64,000 bases of DNA from Leucobacter sp. cx-42. Lineage in GTDB: Bacteria > Actinomycetota > Actinomycetes > Actinomycetales > Microbacteriaceae. Below, one piece after another: positions 25,128 through 33,173 of this stretch. Numbering within the stretch: the first letter of the stretch is position 1; each line of letters opens with the position of its first letter. The translations under genes were made by a program, and so were the position numbers. Below the pieces are notes generated by a model that did not search any database, was not told the origin of the DNA, and worked only from the letters and a program-made list of their open reading frames with translations. The stretch is taken from the NCBI RefSeq assembly GCF_014529985.1, contig NZ_JACVMU010000002.1:62001-126000 (forward strand), given 5' to 3'.

Positions 25128-26750
25128 ATGTCTTCACCCACGACCGTGTTCCACGGTGGCACAGTGATCATTTCGGCAGAGAACGAAACCACGACCTCTG
25201 CAATCGCATTCTCGAACGGCACTGTCGTTGCCCACGGCGATGACGCGCTCGCACTGATCGATCAGGCAGGCACCGAGGTCATCGACCTCGCTGGCGGCAC
25301 CATCGTTCCCGCGCTCGGTGACGGCCACTGCCACCCGCTGCTCGGTGGCGTGGAAGATCTCGGCCCCGAGATCCGCAACCACGACAGCGTCGACGGCATC
25401 CTCGCGTCGGTAGGCGAGTGGAAGGCCGCGCACCCCGAGGCTGAGTGGATCGTTGGCGGCAGCTACGACGCCACCCTCGAGCCCGGCGGACTCTTCGACG
25501 CCAAGCGCCTCGACGAAGTCACCGGCGACACCCCCACCATTCTTCGCTCATTCGATTACCACACCGCGTGGGTAAACAGCGCTGCACTGCGCGCTGGCGG
25601 CATCACTGCCGAGTCTGCCGATCCGCATCTCGGTCGCATCGTGCGCCGCGAGGACGGCGCCCCGCTCGGCACTCTGCAGGAAGCCGCTGCAAACAACTTC
25701 CTCGCTGACGTCGTTCCCGCATTCACCACCGAGCAGAAGCTTGGCGCGATCGAATCGGCTACCCGTAACTATGCGGCGCAGGGCATGACCTGGATCCAGG
25801 ATGCCTGGGTCGAAGCAAGCGCTGCAGGTTGCCCTGACGTTGAGATCTACCTCGCTGCGGTACGCGCCGGCCGCCTCCACACCCGCGTGAACATCGCGTT
25901 CCGTGCAGAGCCGAGCAACTGGCGTGAGCAGCTCGATATCGTGATCGCACTCCGCGAGCGCGTGCAGAACGAGGGCGCGGATCGCCTCTCGGCAAACACC
26001 ATCAAGTTCTTCATGGATGGCGTCATTGAGAGCCACACCGCTGCGCTCTCGGAGCCGTACGCAGATCGTCCCGACGATCGCGGACTCCCCAACTGGACCT
26101 ACGCAGAGCTCGAAGCAGCGACCGTTGCCTTTGACGCTGCGAACTTCCAGCTGCACATCCACGCGATCGGCGACGAGTCGAACCGTCTCGCCCTCACCGC
26201 CCTTGAGAACGTGAACGCGACCAACCCTGAGCGCGATCGCGCACACGTCATCGCGCATATCTCGCTGCTCAACCCCGAGGACACCCCGCGCTTCGCAGCA
26301 GCGGGCGTCGTCGCGAACTTCGAGCCGTACTGGGCACAGTGCGACGCGATCATGCGCGACCTCACGATCCCGCACATCGGCCACGACCGTGCGGGCTGGC
26401 AGTACAGCATCGGCTCGCTGCAGCGCAGTGGCGCGACTGTCACCTTCGGCAGCGACTGGCCCGTGACCACGGTTGACTGGCGCCCGGCGTTCGCCACCGC
26501 GGTCACCCGCAAGGCTGACCTGCAGGGTGACTCGTGGATCCCCGAGGAGCGCGTCTCGGCTGCCGAGGCACTCGCTGCCTACACCTCGGGCATCGCACGT
26601 CAGGCACTCGCTGCCGACCGTGGCACGCTCGCGGTCGGCCAGGTCGCGGATGCGGCATGGCTGAGCGCGGATCCGCTCGCGGTCGAGCCCGAAGCGATCC
26701 CCGAGATCAGCGTGCAGGGCACCTGGCTCGCAGGCGACCGCACCTTCTAA
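25128..26750 (+). CDS. Amidohydrolase family protein (YtcJ/amidohydrolase-3 type), second copy
   Basis: A 540-residue metal-dependent hydrolase of the same class as the protein at 10174-11796. PALGDGHCHPLLGG gives His67 and His69 of the metal site; IKFFMDGVIESHTAAL gives the family lysine; HIHAIGDE, VIAHIS and GSDWPVTTVDW complete the set. The two proteins are alike in layout but clearly diverged in sequence. It follows AAAGGAG and is the first gene of an operon with an APC permease 128 nt downstream, under a divergent TetR regulator. Substrate is unknown. Confidence 0.9.
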   Translation: MSSPTTVFHGGTVIISAENETTTSAIAFSNGTVVAHGDDALALIDQAGTEVIDLAGGTIVPALGDGHCHPLLGGVEDLGPEIRNHDSVDGILASVGEWKAAHPEAEWIVGGSYDATLEPGGLFDAKRLDEVTGDTPTILRSFDYHTAWVNSAALRAGGITAESADPHLGRIVRREDGAPLGTLQEAAANNFLADVVPAFTTEQKLGAIESATRNYAAQGMTWIQDAWVEASAAGCPDVEIYLAAVRAGRLHTRVNIAFRAEPSNWREQLDIVIALRERVQNEGADRLSANTIKFFMDGVIESHTAALSEPYADRPDDRGLPNWTYAELEAATVAFDAANFQLHIHAIGDESNRLALTALENVNATNPERDRAHVIAHISLLNPEDTPRFAAAGVVANFEPYWAQCDAIMRDLTIPHIGHDRAGWQYSIGSLQRSGATVTFGSDWPVTTVDWRPAFATAVTRKADLQGDSWIPEERVSAAEALAAYTSGIARQALAADRGTLAVGQVADAAWLSADPLAVEPEAIPEISVQGTWLAGDRTF

Positions 26751-26790
26751 CCCCGTGTTTCCCCGGCCTCACGGCCGGCCCGCTCTACCC

Positions 26791-26823
26791 GGTGTGGGCG
26801 TGCAATGTTCGCACGCCCACACC
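26791..26823 (+). terminator. Intercistronic hairpin between the amidohydrolase and permease genes
   Basis: GGTGTGGGCGTGC and GCACGCCCACACC form a perfect 13-bp stem. There is no T-run, so it may only attenuate or protect the mRNA rather than terminate. Confidence 0.5.
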
Positions 26824-26878
26824 ATCCACCGCAGGTCTGGCACCGCCCGATCCGCACCCCGTTCATAGGAGAACTGCC

Positions 26879-28309
26879 TTGTCAAACCGCGCACAGACCG
26901 CAGAGGGCCCGCATATGCGTCGCTCGCTCGGCGTTGTTGGACTCACACTCTTCGGAGTGACTTACATGACGGTCGTGACCGTCTTCACGACCTACGGCAT
27001 CGTCAACAAGCTCACTGACGGTCACCTGCCGGCGTCGTACGTGATCGCCGTCATCACGATGCTCTTCACCGCCGCGAGCTACGGCGCGATGGTGAAGCGA
27101 TACCCGGTCGCGGGTTCGGCATACACCTACACGCAGCAGTCCTTCGGCGGCGCGGCTGGCTTCTTGACGGGCTGGCTCATGCTGCTCGACTACCTGTTCC
27201 TCCCGATGATCAACTTCATGCTCATCGGCATCTACATGAACACCCAGTTCCCCGCGATTCCGATCTGGGCGTTCACCCTCGCAGCGCTCCTGCTGGTGCT
27301 CGCGTTCAACATCATCGGCATCAACCTGGTGAACAAGGTCAACTTTGTCATTGTTGCCCTCTCGACGGTGCTCGTCATCATCTTTGTTGCGCTCTCGTTC
27401 AAGCATGCCCTTGGCGGCGACATGAGCGTCGGCCTGCTTGAGCCCTTCACCTTCGGCGACGGTGGCCTCGGCCCCGTGGCCGCTGGCGCAGCAATTCTCG
27501 CGCTTTCGTTCCTCGGTTTTGACGCGGTCTCGACACTCTCTGAGGAAGCAAAGAACCCGCGCCGCGACATCCCCCGTGCGATCATTTTCTCGACGCTGCT
27601 CGGCGGACTCTTCTTCATCCTCGTGGCGTGGGCTGGCTCCCTTGCGTACCAGCCTGACTGGAATGCCATGTCGACTGGCGAACTCGATGCCGCAGGCGTG
27701 ACCGTGATGGATTCAATCGGCGGATCAGCCCTCACCGCATTCTTCGTCGCAATCTATGTGATCGGTTGTTTCGGTTCGGGTATGACCAGCCAGGTCTCGG
27801 TCTCGCGAATTCTCTACGCAATGGGACGCGACGGCATGCTTCCCAAGCCGCTCGCAACACTGCACAATCGCTTCGGCACCCCGATCGTTGCAGCGTGCGT
27901 CGTCTCGGTCTTTGCGCTTGCATCGCTCTTCCTGTCACTCGACACCGTAGCGTTCATGATCTCGTTCGGTGCGCTTGCAGCGTTCTCGATGGTGAACCTC
28001 TCGGTGATCCGCACCTACATCTTCCCTAAGGGCGGTCGCCGCGAGCCACTCACTGCTGGTCTCGTCATTACCAAGCTTGTCGTGCCGACCATCGGCTTTG
28101 CCCTCACCATCTGGCTGTGGACCTCGCTTCAGCCGCTCACCTGGCTTGTTGGTGGCGTCTGGTTCGTCATCGGCGTCATCATCATTGCGTTCGTCACCAA
28201 GGGCTTCAAGAAGCCCGTCCCAATGATGGACTTCTCAGAGGGTGACCCCACCACCGAGCAGATCGACGCGCTCGGCGACGAGTACCCCCTCGAGGGCGCA
28301 CGCCACTAG
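26879..28309 (+). CDS. APC family amino acid/amine permease, copy A
   Basis: A 476-residue transporter with about twelve helices and the APC signature GFDAVSTLSEEAKNPRRDIPRAI (about residues 215-240). I place the start at TTG 26879, seven bases after AGGAG, because the resulting N-terminus aligns with the paralogue at 31577-33010; a long upstream in-frame extension overlaps the amidohydrolase gene and is not coding. Its C-terminus ends in an acidic tail. It probably imports the substrate of the neighbouring amidohydrolase. Repeat R3 begins 10 nt after its stop. Confidence 0.92.
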   Translation: MSNRAQTAEGPHMRRSLGVVGLTLFGVTYMTVVTVFTTYGIVNKLTDGHLPASYVIAVITMLFTAASYGAMVKRYPVAGSAYTYTQQSFGGAAGFLTGWLMLLDYLFLPMINFMLIGIYMNTQFPAIPIWAFTLAALLLVLAFNIIGINLVNKVNFVIVALSTVLVIIFVALSFKHALGGDMSVGLLEPFTFGDGGLGPVAAGAAILALSFLGFDAVSTLSEEAKNPRRDIPRAIIFSTLLGGLFFILVAWAGSLAYQPDWNAMSTGELDAAGVTVMDSIGGSALTAFFVAIYVIGCFGSGMTSQVSVSRILYAMGRDGMLPKPLATLHNRFGTPIVAACVVSVFALASLFLSLDTVAFMISFGALAAFSMVNLSVIRTYIFPKGGRREPLTAGLVITKLVVPTIGFALTIWLWTSLQPLTWLVGGVWFVIGVIIIAFVTKGFKKPVPMMDFSEGDPTTEQIDALGDEYPLEGARH

Positions 28310-28319
28310 GCAACTCGTA

Positions 28320-28417
28320 GTCAACACCTCGAAACAAGGCGTTTCTCCCGAGAAGGCCCGTTCCATGCGTATGGAACGGGCCTTCTCGTGTGAACGGGGT
28401 CATATCGCGGGGTTGAC
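28320..28417. repeat. Long-hairpin repeat R3 (98 bp)
   Basis: Two 47-nt arms, GTCAACACCTCGAAAC... and ...CGCGGGGTTGAC, around a GCGT loop. The outer parts align base for base in length with R1, while the inner stem (GAGAAGGCCCGTTCCAT and its exact complement) has a different sequence that remains perfectly paired. It may act as the terminator of the permease gene. Confidence 0.85.
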
Positions 28418-28459
28418 ACCGAGCACTCGCACTCGCAGGGTTTGACCCCCGCTGGCACC

Positions 28460-30547
28460 TTACATATCCACCATGATCTGCTCACCCTTGGTGCGCACGG
28501 GCTTGAACTTGTCGATGATGTTGACGAGAATCAGCGAGCCCGCGCCCCAACCAATGAGCTTGAGCAGGTTGACCCCGAGCACATCAGAACCGAAGTAGAG
28601 AATCGAGCGCACGCTTTCAACCGCAGCAGACATCGGGAGCCATTCGTGGAGGCCACGGAAGAGTTCCGGCTCCATGAAGATTGACATCGCACCACCCGAG
28701 GCAGGAACGCCGAGGAACATCAGCACGCCAACGATCGGGATGATCGCGAGCAGGCCCATGAGCCGCTCAAACACTGTCGCAAACATCGCGACCGCCATGA
28801 TGGCTACCGCACCAGCGCCGAAGAGCTGCCAGAAGTGTCCCTCGACCGCCCCCGTGATGGGGCCCGCGATGAGGTAGACGAACGCAGACATCGCGACAGC
28901 GTAGATTGCGACAATCGGCAGCAGCTTGTTGAGCGGACGGCTCGTGGGAGCAGCGTTGGCGCCAACGACGATGATCATGAAGCCGGCCATCATCCAGCCC
29001 ATTGCGACATACATGGTGACAGTACCCATGCTGTCTCGCTCGGGTAGCGGGGCGACGTCGTCGGTCGAGACGGGCAGCTGCTGCGCCTGAGCGACGCCCG
29101 TGAAGACGCGCTCAACGAGCTGCGCTCCTGCGCTACCGGCTGACTGGTTCACAATGACCGTCGCTTCGGGGTGTTCCACGCTCGGCAGCACGAACGCACC
29201 AACGACGTCGCGGCGCTCGACCTGGTTGCGAGCGAGCTCATCCGAGGTCACAACGGTGAAATCGAACATGCCGTCCATTTGATCATCGAGCGCGTCAGCT
29301 GTCTGCTGCCCCTGTTCTTCGCTGGCGGCAACGACCGCCACTGGCATGTCCTTCGGCGTCGGCGAGTACATTGCGCCGAGCATTGTGGTGAGCATGAGTC
29401 CCACCATTGCGATGGGGAACGCTGCGAGCTGGAAGTACTGCCAGAACTTGCTCTTGGGGCGGGGGCCACCGTGCAGTGAGGGCAGGTTCACCATGACCTG
29501 CTCAGGCATCTTGCCCTTTGCGCGCTTCACCGTGTCAAGGATGAATGTCAATGCGAGTCCTGCAGCCGCACCGATAATCAGCACGAGCAGGTAGGGCCAT
29601 GCCCCGCGCCCATCAAAGTACAGCACCGATCGCAGCGCCTCGCCAATCGCAGACGTCGGCAAGATGTCATGCAGGAAAAGGTAGAACTTTGGCGCCGTAT
29701 AGATCGAAATGCTCATGTTCGACGCGGGGACGCCGAGCGCCATGAGGAGGAGCATTGCCGCGAGCACGGCCATCGGGCCGAGGATGCGGGTAAGGAATAG
29801 CTGCACCGACCCGATCGCAAAGACGCCGAGCGCTGCGACGCCCATCACCGCCCACGCATCGCTCCCGTCGACGATGCCGAGGATCGGACCGGTCACGACC
29901 CAAGCCAGCAGGGCCGAGAAGACTGACCAGCCTGCGAGGAGGGGAACGAAGCGGCGGAAGCGCATAAGCTGCGGTGCGTTCGACAGGGTGATGCTGAGTG
30001 GTAGGTAGCCGGCCATCACGAGCGCGGTAGCGAGGAACATCGCGCCGAGACCGGCCGGGTCAGACTCCGGAAGCGGGCGAAGATCAGTGTTTTCAAGGTG
30101 CAAGCCCTGCGCTGCGATCTGTGGCGCAACGAGCTGCTGCACCACCGATACCTGCGATGCGCCAGCCGCGCTTGCCGTGTAGAGCGTTGCGTCAGCGCCG
30201 TCAATCACGAGCGCGCCAGAGACCTCGCGATTCATGACGAGTTCACGCGCCTCAGCCGCGCTGTCAGTTGCGATGAGTTCGACCGCTCGCTTTTCACCGT
30301 TCTCGTCTGCGTCGATCTGCTCGAGGCCCGAGATGAATTCCTGGGAGGAGCTACCGGTGACAGCAATCGGCATGTCTCGAGCAGTTGGGTTGTGCATCGC
30401 GAAGAGGTATCCGGTGATCATGATGCCGATCATGAGGATAGGCATCAGGAACATGGCGACGTATCGCCCGATCATCTCTTTCTTGTGGCGCTGCGCCTCG
30501 AGTTCGGCGGGCGTGAGCTCCGCCTTCTCTGCAGTGGTTTCTGTCAC
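28460..30547 (-). CDS. Internally duplicated ABC-2/YhgE-like membrane protein
   Basis: A 695-residue protein made of two homologous halves (about 24-350 and 378-695). Each has an N-terminal membrane segment, an extracytoplasmic domain starting near DMPIAV/DMPVAV, then five or so helices. The repeat is clearest where LGVPASNMSISIY and LGVPASGGAMSIF are each followed by a ...LP.SA..E..RS.LYF motif. The layout resembles DUF3533 and YhgE/Pip proteins, related to ABC-2 permeases, used for export or as phage receptors; no ATPase is encoded nearby. Start GTG follows AGGAG by 10 nt. A TetR regulator is divergent, suggesting an inducible efflux function. Confidence 0.75.
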   Translation of the reverse strand: MTETTAEKAELTPAELEAQRHKKEMIGRYVAMFLMPILMIGIMITGYLFAMHNPTARDMPIAVTGSSSQEFISGLEQIDADENGEKRAVELIATDSAAEARELVMNREVSGALVIDGADATLYTASAAGASQVSVVQQLVAPQIAAQGLHLENTDLRPLPESDPAGLGAMFLATALVMAGYLPLSITLSNAPQLMRFRRFVPLLAGWSVFSALLAWVVTGPILGIVDGSDAWAVMGVAALGVFAIGSVQLFLTRILGPMAVLAAMLLLMALGVPASNMSISIYTAPKFYLFLHDILPTSAIGEALRSVLYFDGRGAWPYLLVLIIGAAAGLALTFILDTVKRAKGKMPEQVMVNLPSLHGGPRPKSKFWQYFQLAAFPIAMVGLMLTTMLGAMYSPTPKDMPVAVVAASEEQGQQTADALDDQMDGMFDFTVVTSDELARNQVERRDVVGAFVLPSVEHPEATVIVNQSAGSAGAQLVERVFTGVAQAQQLPVSTDDVAPLPERDSMGTVTMYVAMGWMMAGFMIIVVGANAAPTSRPLNKLLPIVAIYAVAMSAFVYLIAGPITGAVEGHFWQLFGAGAVAIMAVAMFATVFERLMGLLAIIPIVGVLMFLGVPASGGAMSIFMEPELFRGLHEWLPMSAAVESVRSILYFGSDVLGVNLLKLIGWGAGSLILVNIIDKFKPVRTKGEQIMVDM

Positions 30548-30724
30548 TTGTGTATTGCTCCTGGGGTACTGCCGAGTCTCGAATTTGAGTCGACTGGATT
30601 AAATTACGCCGCTTGTCTTAAAATTTACTGACCGAATTGAGGATTCTCTCGCGGAGCACCAGCTACCGTTGTTCGCAGAGGGCCGGCACTCGGCCGGCAA
30701 CAGGATGTATCCGCAGGAGGAGTG

Positions 30725-31360
30725 ATGGGCCAGCACAGCGAACGCGCGCGGGAGCACCTGCTCGACGCCGCCGAAGAACTTTTTGCTTCGGAGGGCATCG
30801 ACGCCGTGTCGAACAGACGCATCGCGGAACACGCTGGCAACGCAAATCACTCGGCAGTGAAGTATCACTTCGGTGGCCGCGAGGAACTCCTCCGCGCGAT
30901 CACCGCGCGTGGGCGCGAAAACGTGAGCGAGCGGCGAGCGGCACTCCAAGCCGAGCTCGGCCCGGAGCCCAATCTGCGGGCCATCATTACCATCGGCATT
31001 CTGCCGTGGGTGGACTATCTCGACAGCCTGCCGGTGCCGAGCTGGCGCGCACGCTTTCTCGCGCAGGCGTCAACGTCACCGGTGTTCGGCGAGATCATTC
31101 GCGACTACGTCCTTGATGCCCATGACTTTGTCGGATTACTCCAGAACGACATCCCTGAGCTGGCAGCCATTCCGCGGCCGATCATCGAGGCCCGTTCGCG
31201 GATCCTCGCCCAACTCATCCTCGGTCTCGCAGCCGAACATGAGGCACGTCTAGCGGCAGGCACATCCGAGGGAACGTGGCATTCGTTCGGCCACTACCTC
31301 ACCGACGCTGCGGTCGGAATGCTCGCCGCCGAGGTCACCCATCCGGGTGATTTCGGGTAG
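30725..31360 (+). CDS. TetR family regulator
   Basis: A 211-residue repressor with a TetR helix-turn-helix at about residues 6-52 (LLDAAEELFASEGIDAVSNRRIAEHAGNANHSAVKYHFGGREELLRAI). The ATG lies 4 nt after AGGAGG; a GTG three bases upstream is too close to the ribosome site. It is divergent from the duplicated membrane protein and probably represses it. The 177-nt shared region is AT-rich and holds a TCTCGAATTTGAGTCGA near-palindrome (30572-30588) that may be an operator. Confidence 0.88.
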   Translation: MGQHSERAREHLLDAAEELFASEGIDAVSNRRIAEHAGNANHSAVKYHFGGREELLRAITARGRENVSERRAALQAELGPEPNLRAIITIGILPWVDYLDSLPVPSWRARFLAQASTSPVFGEIIRDYVLDAHDFVGLLQNDIPELAAIPRPIIEARSRILAQLILGLAAEHEARLAAGTSEGTWHSFGHYLTDAAVGMLAAEVTHPGDFG

Positions 31361-31576
31361 CGACCCACCGATAACGACACATTGTGTCCACAAAACTTCC
31401 GTGGGCAGCAAAGAGCATTTCCGCTGTTTTGGCGACCCCAAACTGCGCAGACCCACAAATTTTCGGAACGATTCTGTGGAAAACGTACGGTGTTCACTTA
31501 GTTTCAAAACAAGTGTCAAATTTCACCGAAAAATTCCACTAATGTATGGGACGACCTACCGTTCAAAGGAGAACTC

Positions 31577-33010
31577 GTGGCTACTACAACCACCGGCTCA
31601 CAGGCTGCCCCGAAGCTGCACCGTTCACTCGGCGTAGTTGGACTCACCCTCTTCGGCGTGACCTACATGACCGTCATCACGGTCTTCACTACCTACGGCA
31701 TCGTGAACCAGGTGACCGATGGCCACTTGCCTGCCTCGTATGTCATCGCCGTCATCGCGATGCTCTTCACCGCCGGAAGCTACGCGGCAATGGTGAGGCG
31801 CTACCCCGTTGCTGGTTCGGCGTACACCTACACGCAGCAGTCGTTCGGCGGTGCCGCCGGCTTCCTGACCGGCTGGGTCATGCTGCTCGATTACCTGTTC
31901 ATCCCGATGATCAACTTCATGCTCATCGGCATCTACTTGAACACGCAGTTCCCCGCGGTGCCCGTCTGGGTCTTCACGCTCGCTGCGCTGCTGCTCGTGC
32001 TGCTCTTCAACATTCTCGGCATCAACCTGGTGAACAAGGTCAACTTCGTCATCATCGCGCTCTCGGTCGTGCTCGTTGTGCTCTTCGTGGTGCTCGCGTT
32101 CAAGAGCGCATTCGGCGGCGACATGTCAGTCAGCCTCATCGAGCCCTTCACCTTCGGCGAGGGCGGCATCGGCCCGATCGCTTCGGGTGCTGCGATCCTC
32201 GCACTCTCCTTCCTCGGCTTCGACGCGGTCTCGACCCTCTCGGAGGAAGCAAAGAACCCGCGCCGCGACATCCCCCGCGCGATCATCTTCTCGACGCTCC
32301 TCGGTGGCCTCTTCTTCATCCTCGTTTCGTGGGCAGGCTCCCTCGCGTACCAGCCCGACTGGGCTTCGCTCTCGGCGACTGAGGTCGACGCGGCTGGCGT
32401 GACGGTCATGAACAACATCGGTGGCGAGGCGTTCACTGCCTTCTTCGTCGCGATCTACGTCGTTGGCGCGTTCGGCTCCGGCATGACCGGCCAGGTCTCG
32501 GTGTCGCGTATTCTCTACGCAATGGGTCGCGACGGCATGCTGCCCAAGCCCCTCGCGAAGCTGCACAACCGCTTCGGCACCCCGATCATCGCAGCGTGCG
32601 TCGTCTCGTTCTTCGCGCTCTCGGCGCTGTTCCTGTCGCTCGACACCGTGGCGTTCATGATCTCGTTCGGCGCACTCGCAGCGTTCGCGATGGTGAACCT
32701 GTCGGTGATCCGCACCTACATTTTCCCCAAGAACGGTCGCCGCGATCCCCTCACCTTCGGCACGATCATCACCAAGATCGTCTGCCCGCTCATCGGCTTC
32801 GCACTCACGATCTGGCTGTGGACCTCGCTTGAGGCACTCACCTGGCTCGTCGGCGGCATCTGGATCGTCATCGGCGTCGTCATTATTGCGCTCGTGACCA
32901 AGGGCTTCAAGAAGCCGGTCCCGATGATGGACTTCTCCGAGGGCGACCCCACGACCGAGCAGATCGACGCACTCGGCGAGGAATACCCGCTTGAAGGCAA
33001 CCGTCACTAA
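31577..33010 (+). CDS. APC family amino acid/amine permease, copy B
   Basis: A 477-residue transporter, a close paralogue of the permease at 26879-28309: more than four-fifths of residues match by eye, including the APC signature and the whole acidic C-terminal tail (PMMDFSEGDPTTEQIDALG). It starts at GTG, 7 nt after AAAGGAG. It has no amidohydrolase partner of its own and is preceded by a 216-nt AT-rich promoter region. Hairpin repeat R4 follows its stop. The copy probably arose by duplication within this region and now has separate control. Confidence 0.92.
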   Translation: MATTTTGSQAAPKLHRSLGVVGLTLFGVTYMTVITVFTTYGIVNQVTDGHLPASYVIAVIAMLFTAGSYAAMVRRYPVAGSAYTYTQQSFGGAAGFLTGWVMLLDYLFIPMINFMLIGIYLNTQFPAVPVWVFTLAALLLVLLFNILGINLVNKVNFVIIALSVVLVVLFVVLAFKSAFGGDMSVSLIEPFTFGEGGIGPIASGAAILALSFLGFDAVSTLSEEAKNPRRDIPRAIIFSTLLGGLFFILVSWAGSLAYQPDWASLSATEVDAAGVTVMNNIGGEAFTAFFVAIYVVGAFGSGMTGQVSVSRILYAMGRDGMLPKPLAKLHNRFGTPIIAACVVSFFALSALFLSLDTVAFMISFGALAAFAMVNLSVIRTYIFPKNGRRDPLTFGTIITKIVCPLIGFALTIWLWTSLEALTWLVGGIWIVIGVVIIALVTKGFKKPVPMMDFSEGDPTTEQIDALGEEYPLEGNRH

Positions 33011-33027
33011 GTAGCTGGGCCACCCGT

Positions 33028-33103
33028 GAAACGGGGCTGTTCCCCCGAGATGACCACTTTCTTACGCAAGAAAGGGCTTGTTTCGGGGGAACGGCCCCGT
33101 TTC
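33028..33103. repeat. Long-hairpin repeat R4 (76 bp), shortened family member
   Basis: GAAACGGGGCTGTTCCCCCGAG and the matching right arm enclose TTTCTTACGCAAGAAA at the tip. The left arm lines up with R1 from CGCGAAAC to CCGAGAT in register, but the outer CAACCCC block is missing. It begins 17 nt after the permease B stop and may serve as terminator for it and for manA. Confidence 0.75.
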
Positions 33104-33110
33104 GGCGTTG

Positions 33111-33150
33111 TGACGCGGCGCGGTAGCACAGCGCACTGACGCGGCGCGGT
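33111..33150. repeat. Direct repeat TGACGCGGCGCGGT
   Basis: Two exact 14-bp copies (33111-33124 and 33137-33150) between R4 and the end of manA. No role is apparent. Confidence 0.5.
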
Positions 33151-33173
33151 GACGCGACCACGCCGAAGTCGGG

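Noticed and set aside
26534..26878. N-terminal extension of permease A by 115 codons
   Set aside because: The extension overlaps the amidohydrolase gene and an intercistronic hairpin; a TTG with a good ribosome site gives an N-terminus matching the paralogue.
12312..33010. A defence island or toxin-antitoxin pair among the small genes
   Set aside because: All small genes here have other explanations (CsoR regulator, DUF308, lipoprotein, GNAT-transporter pair); no nuclease, methylase or toxin motif was seen.
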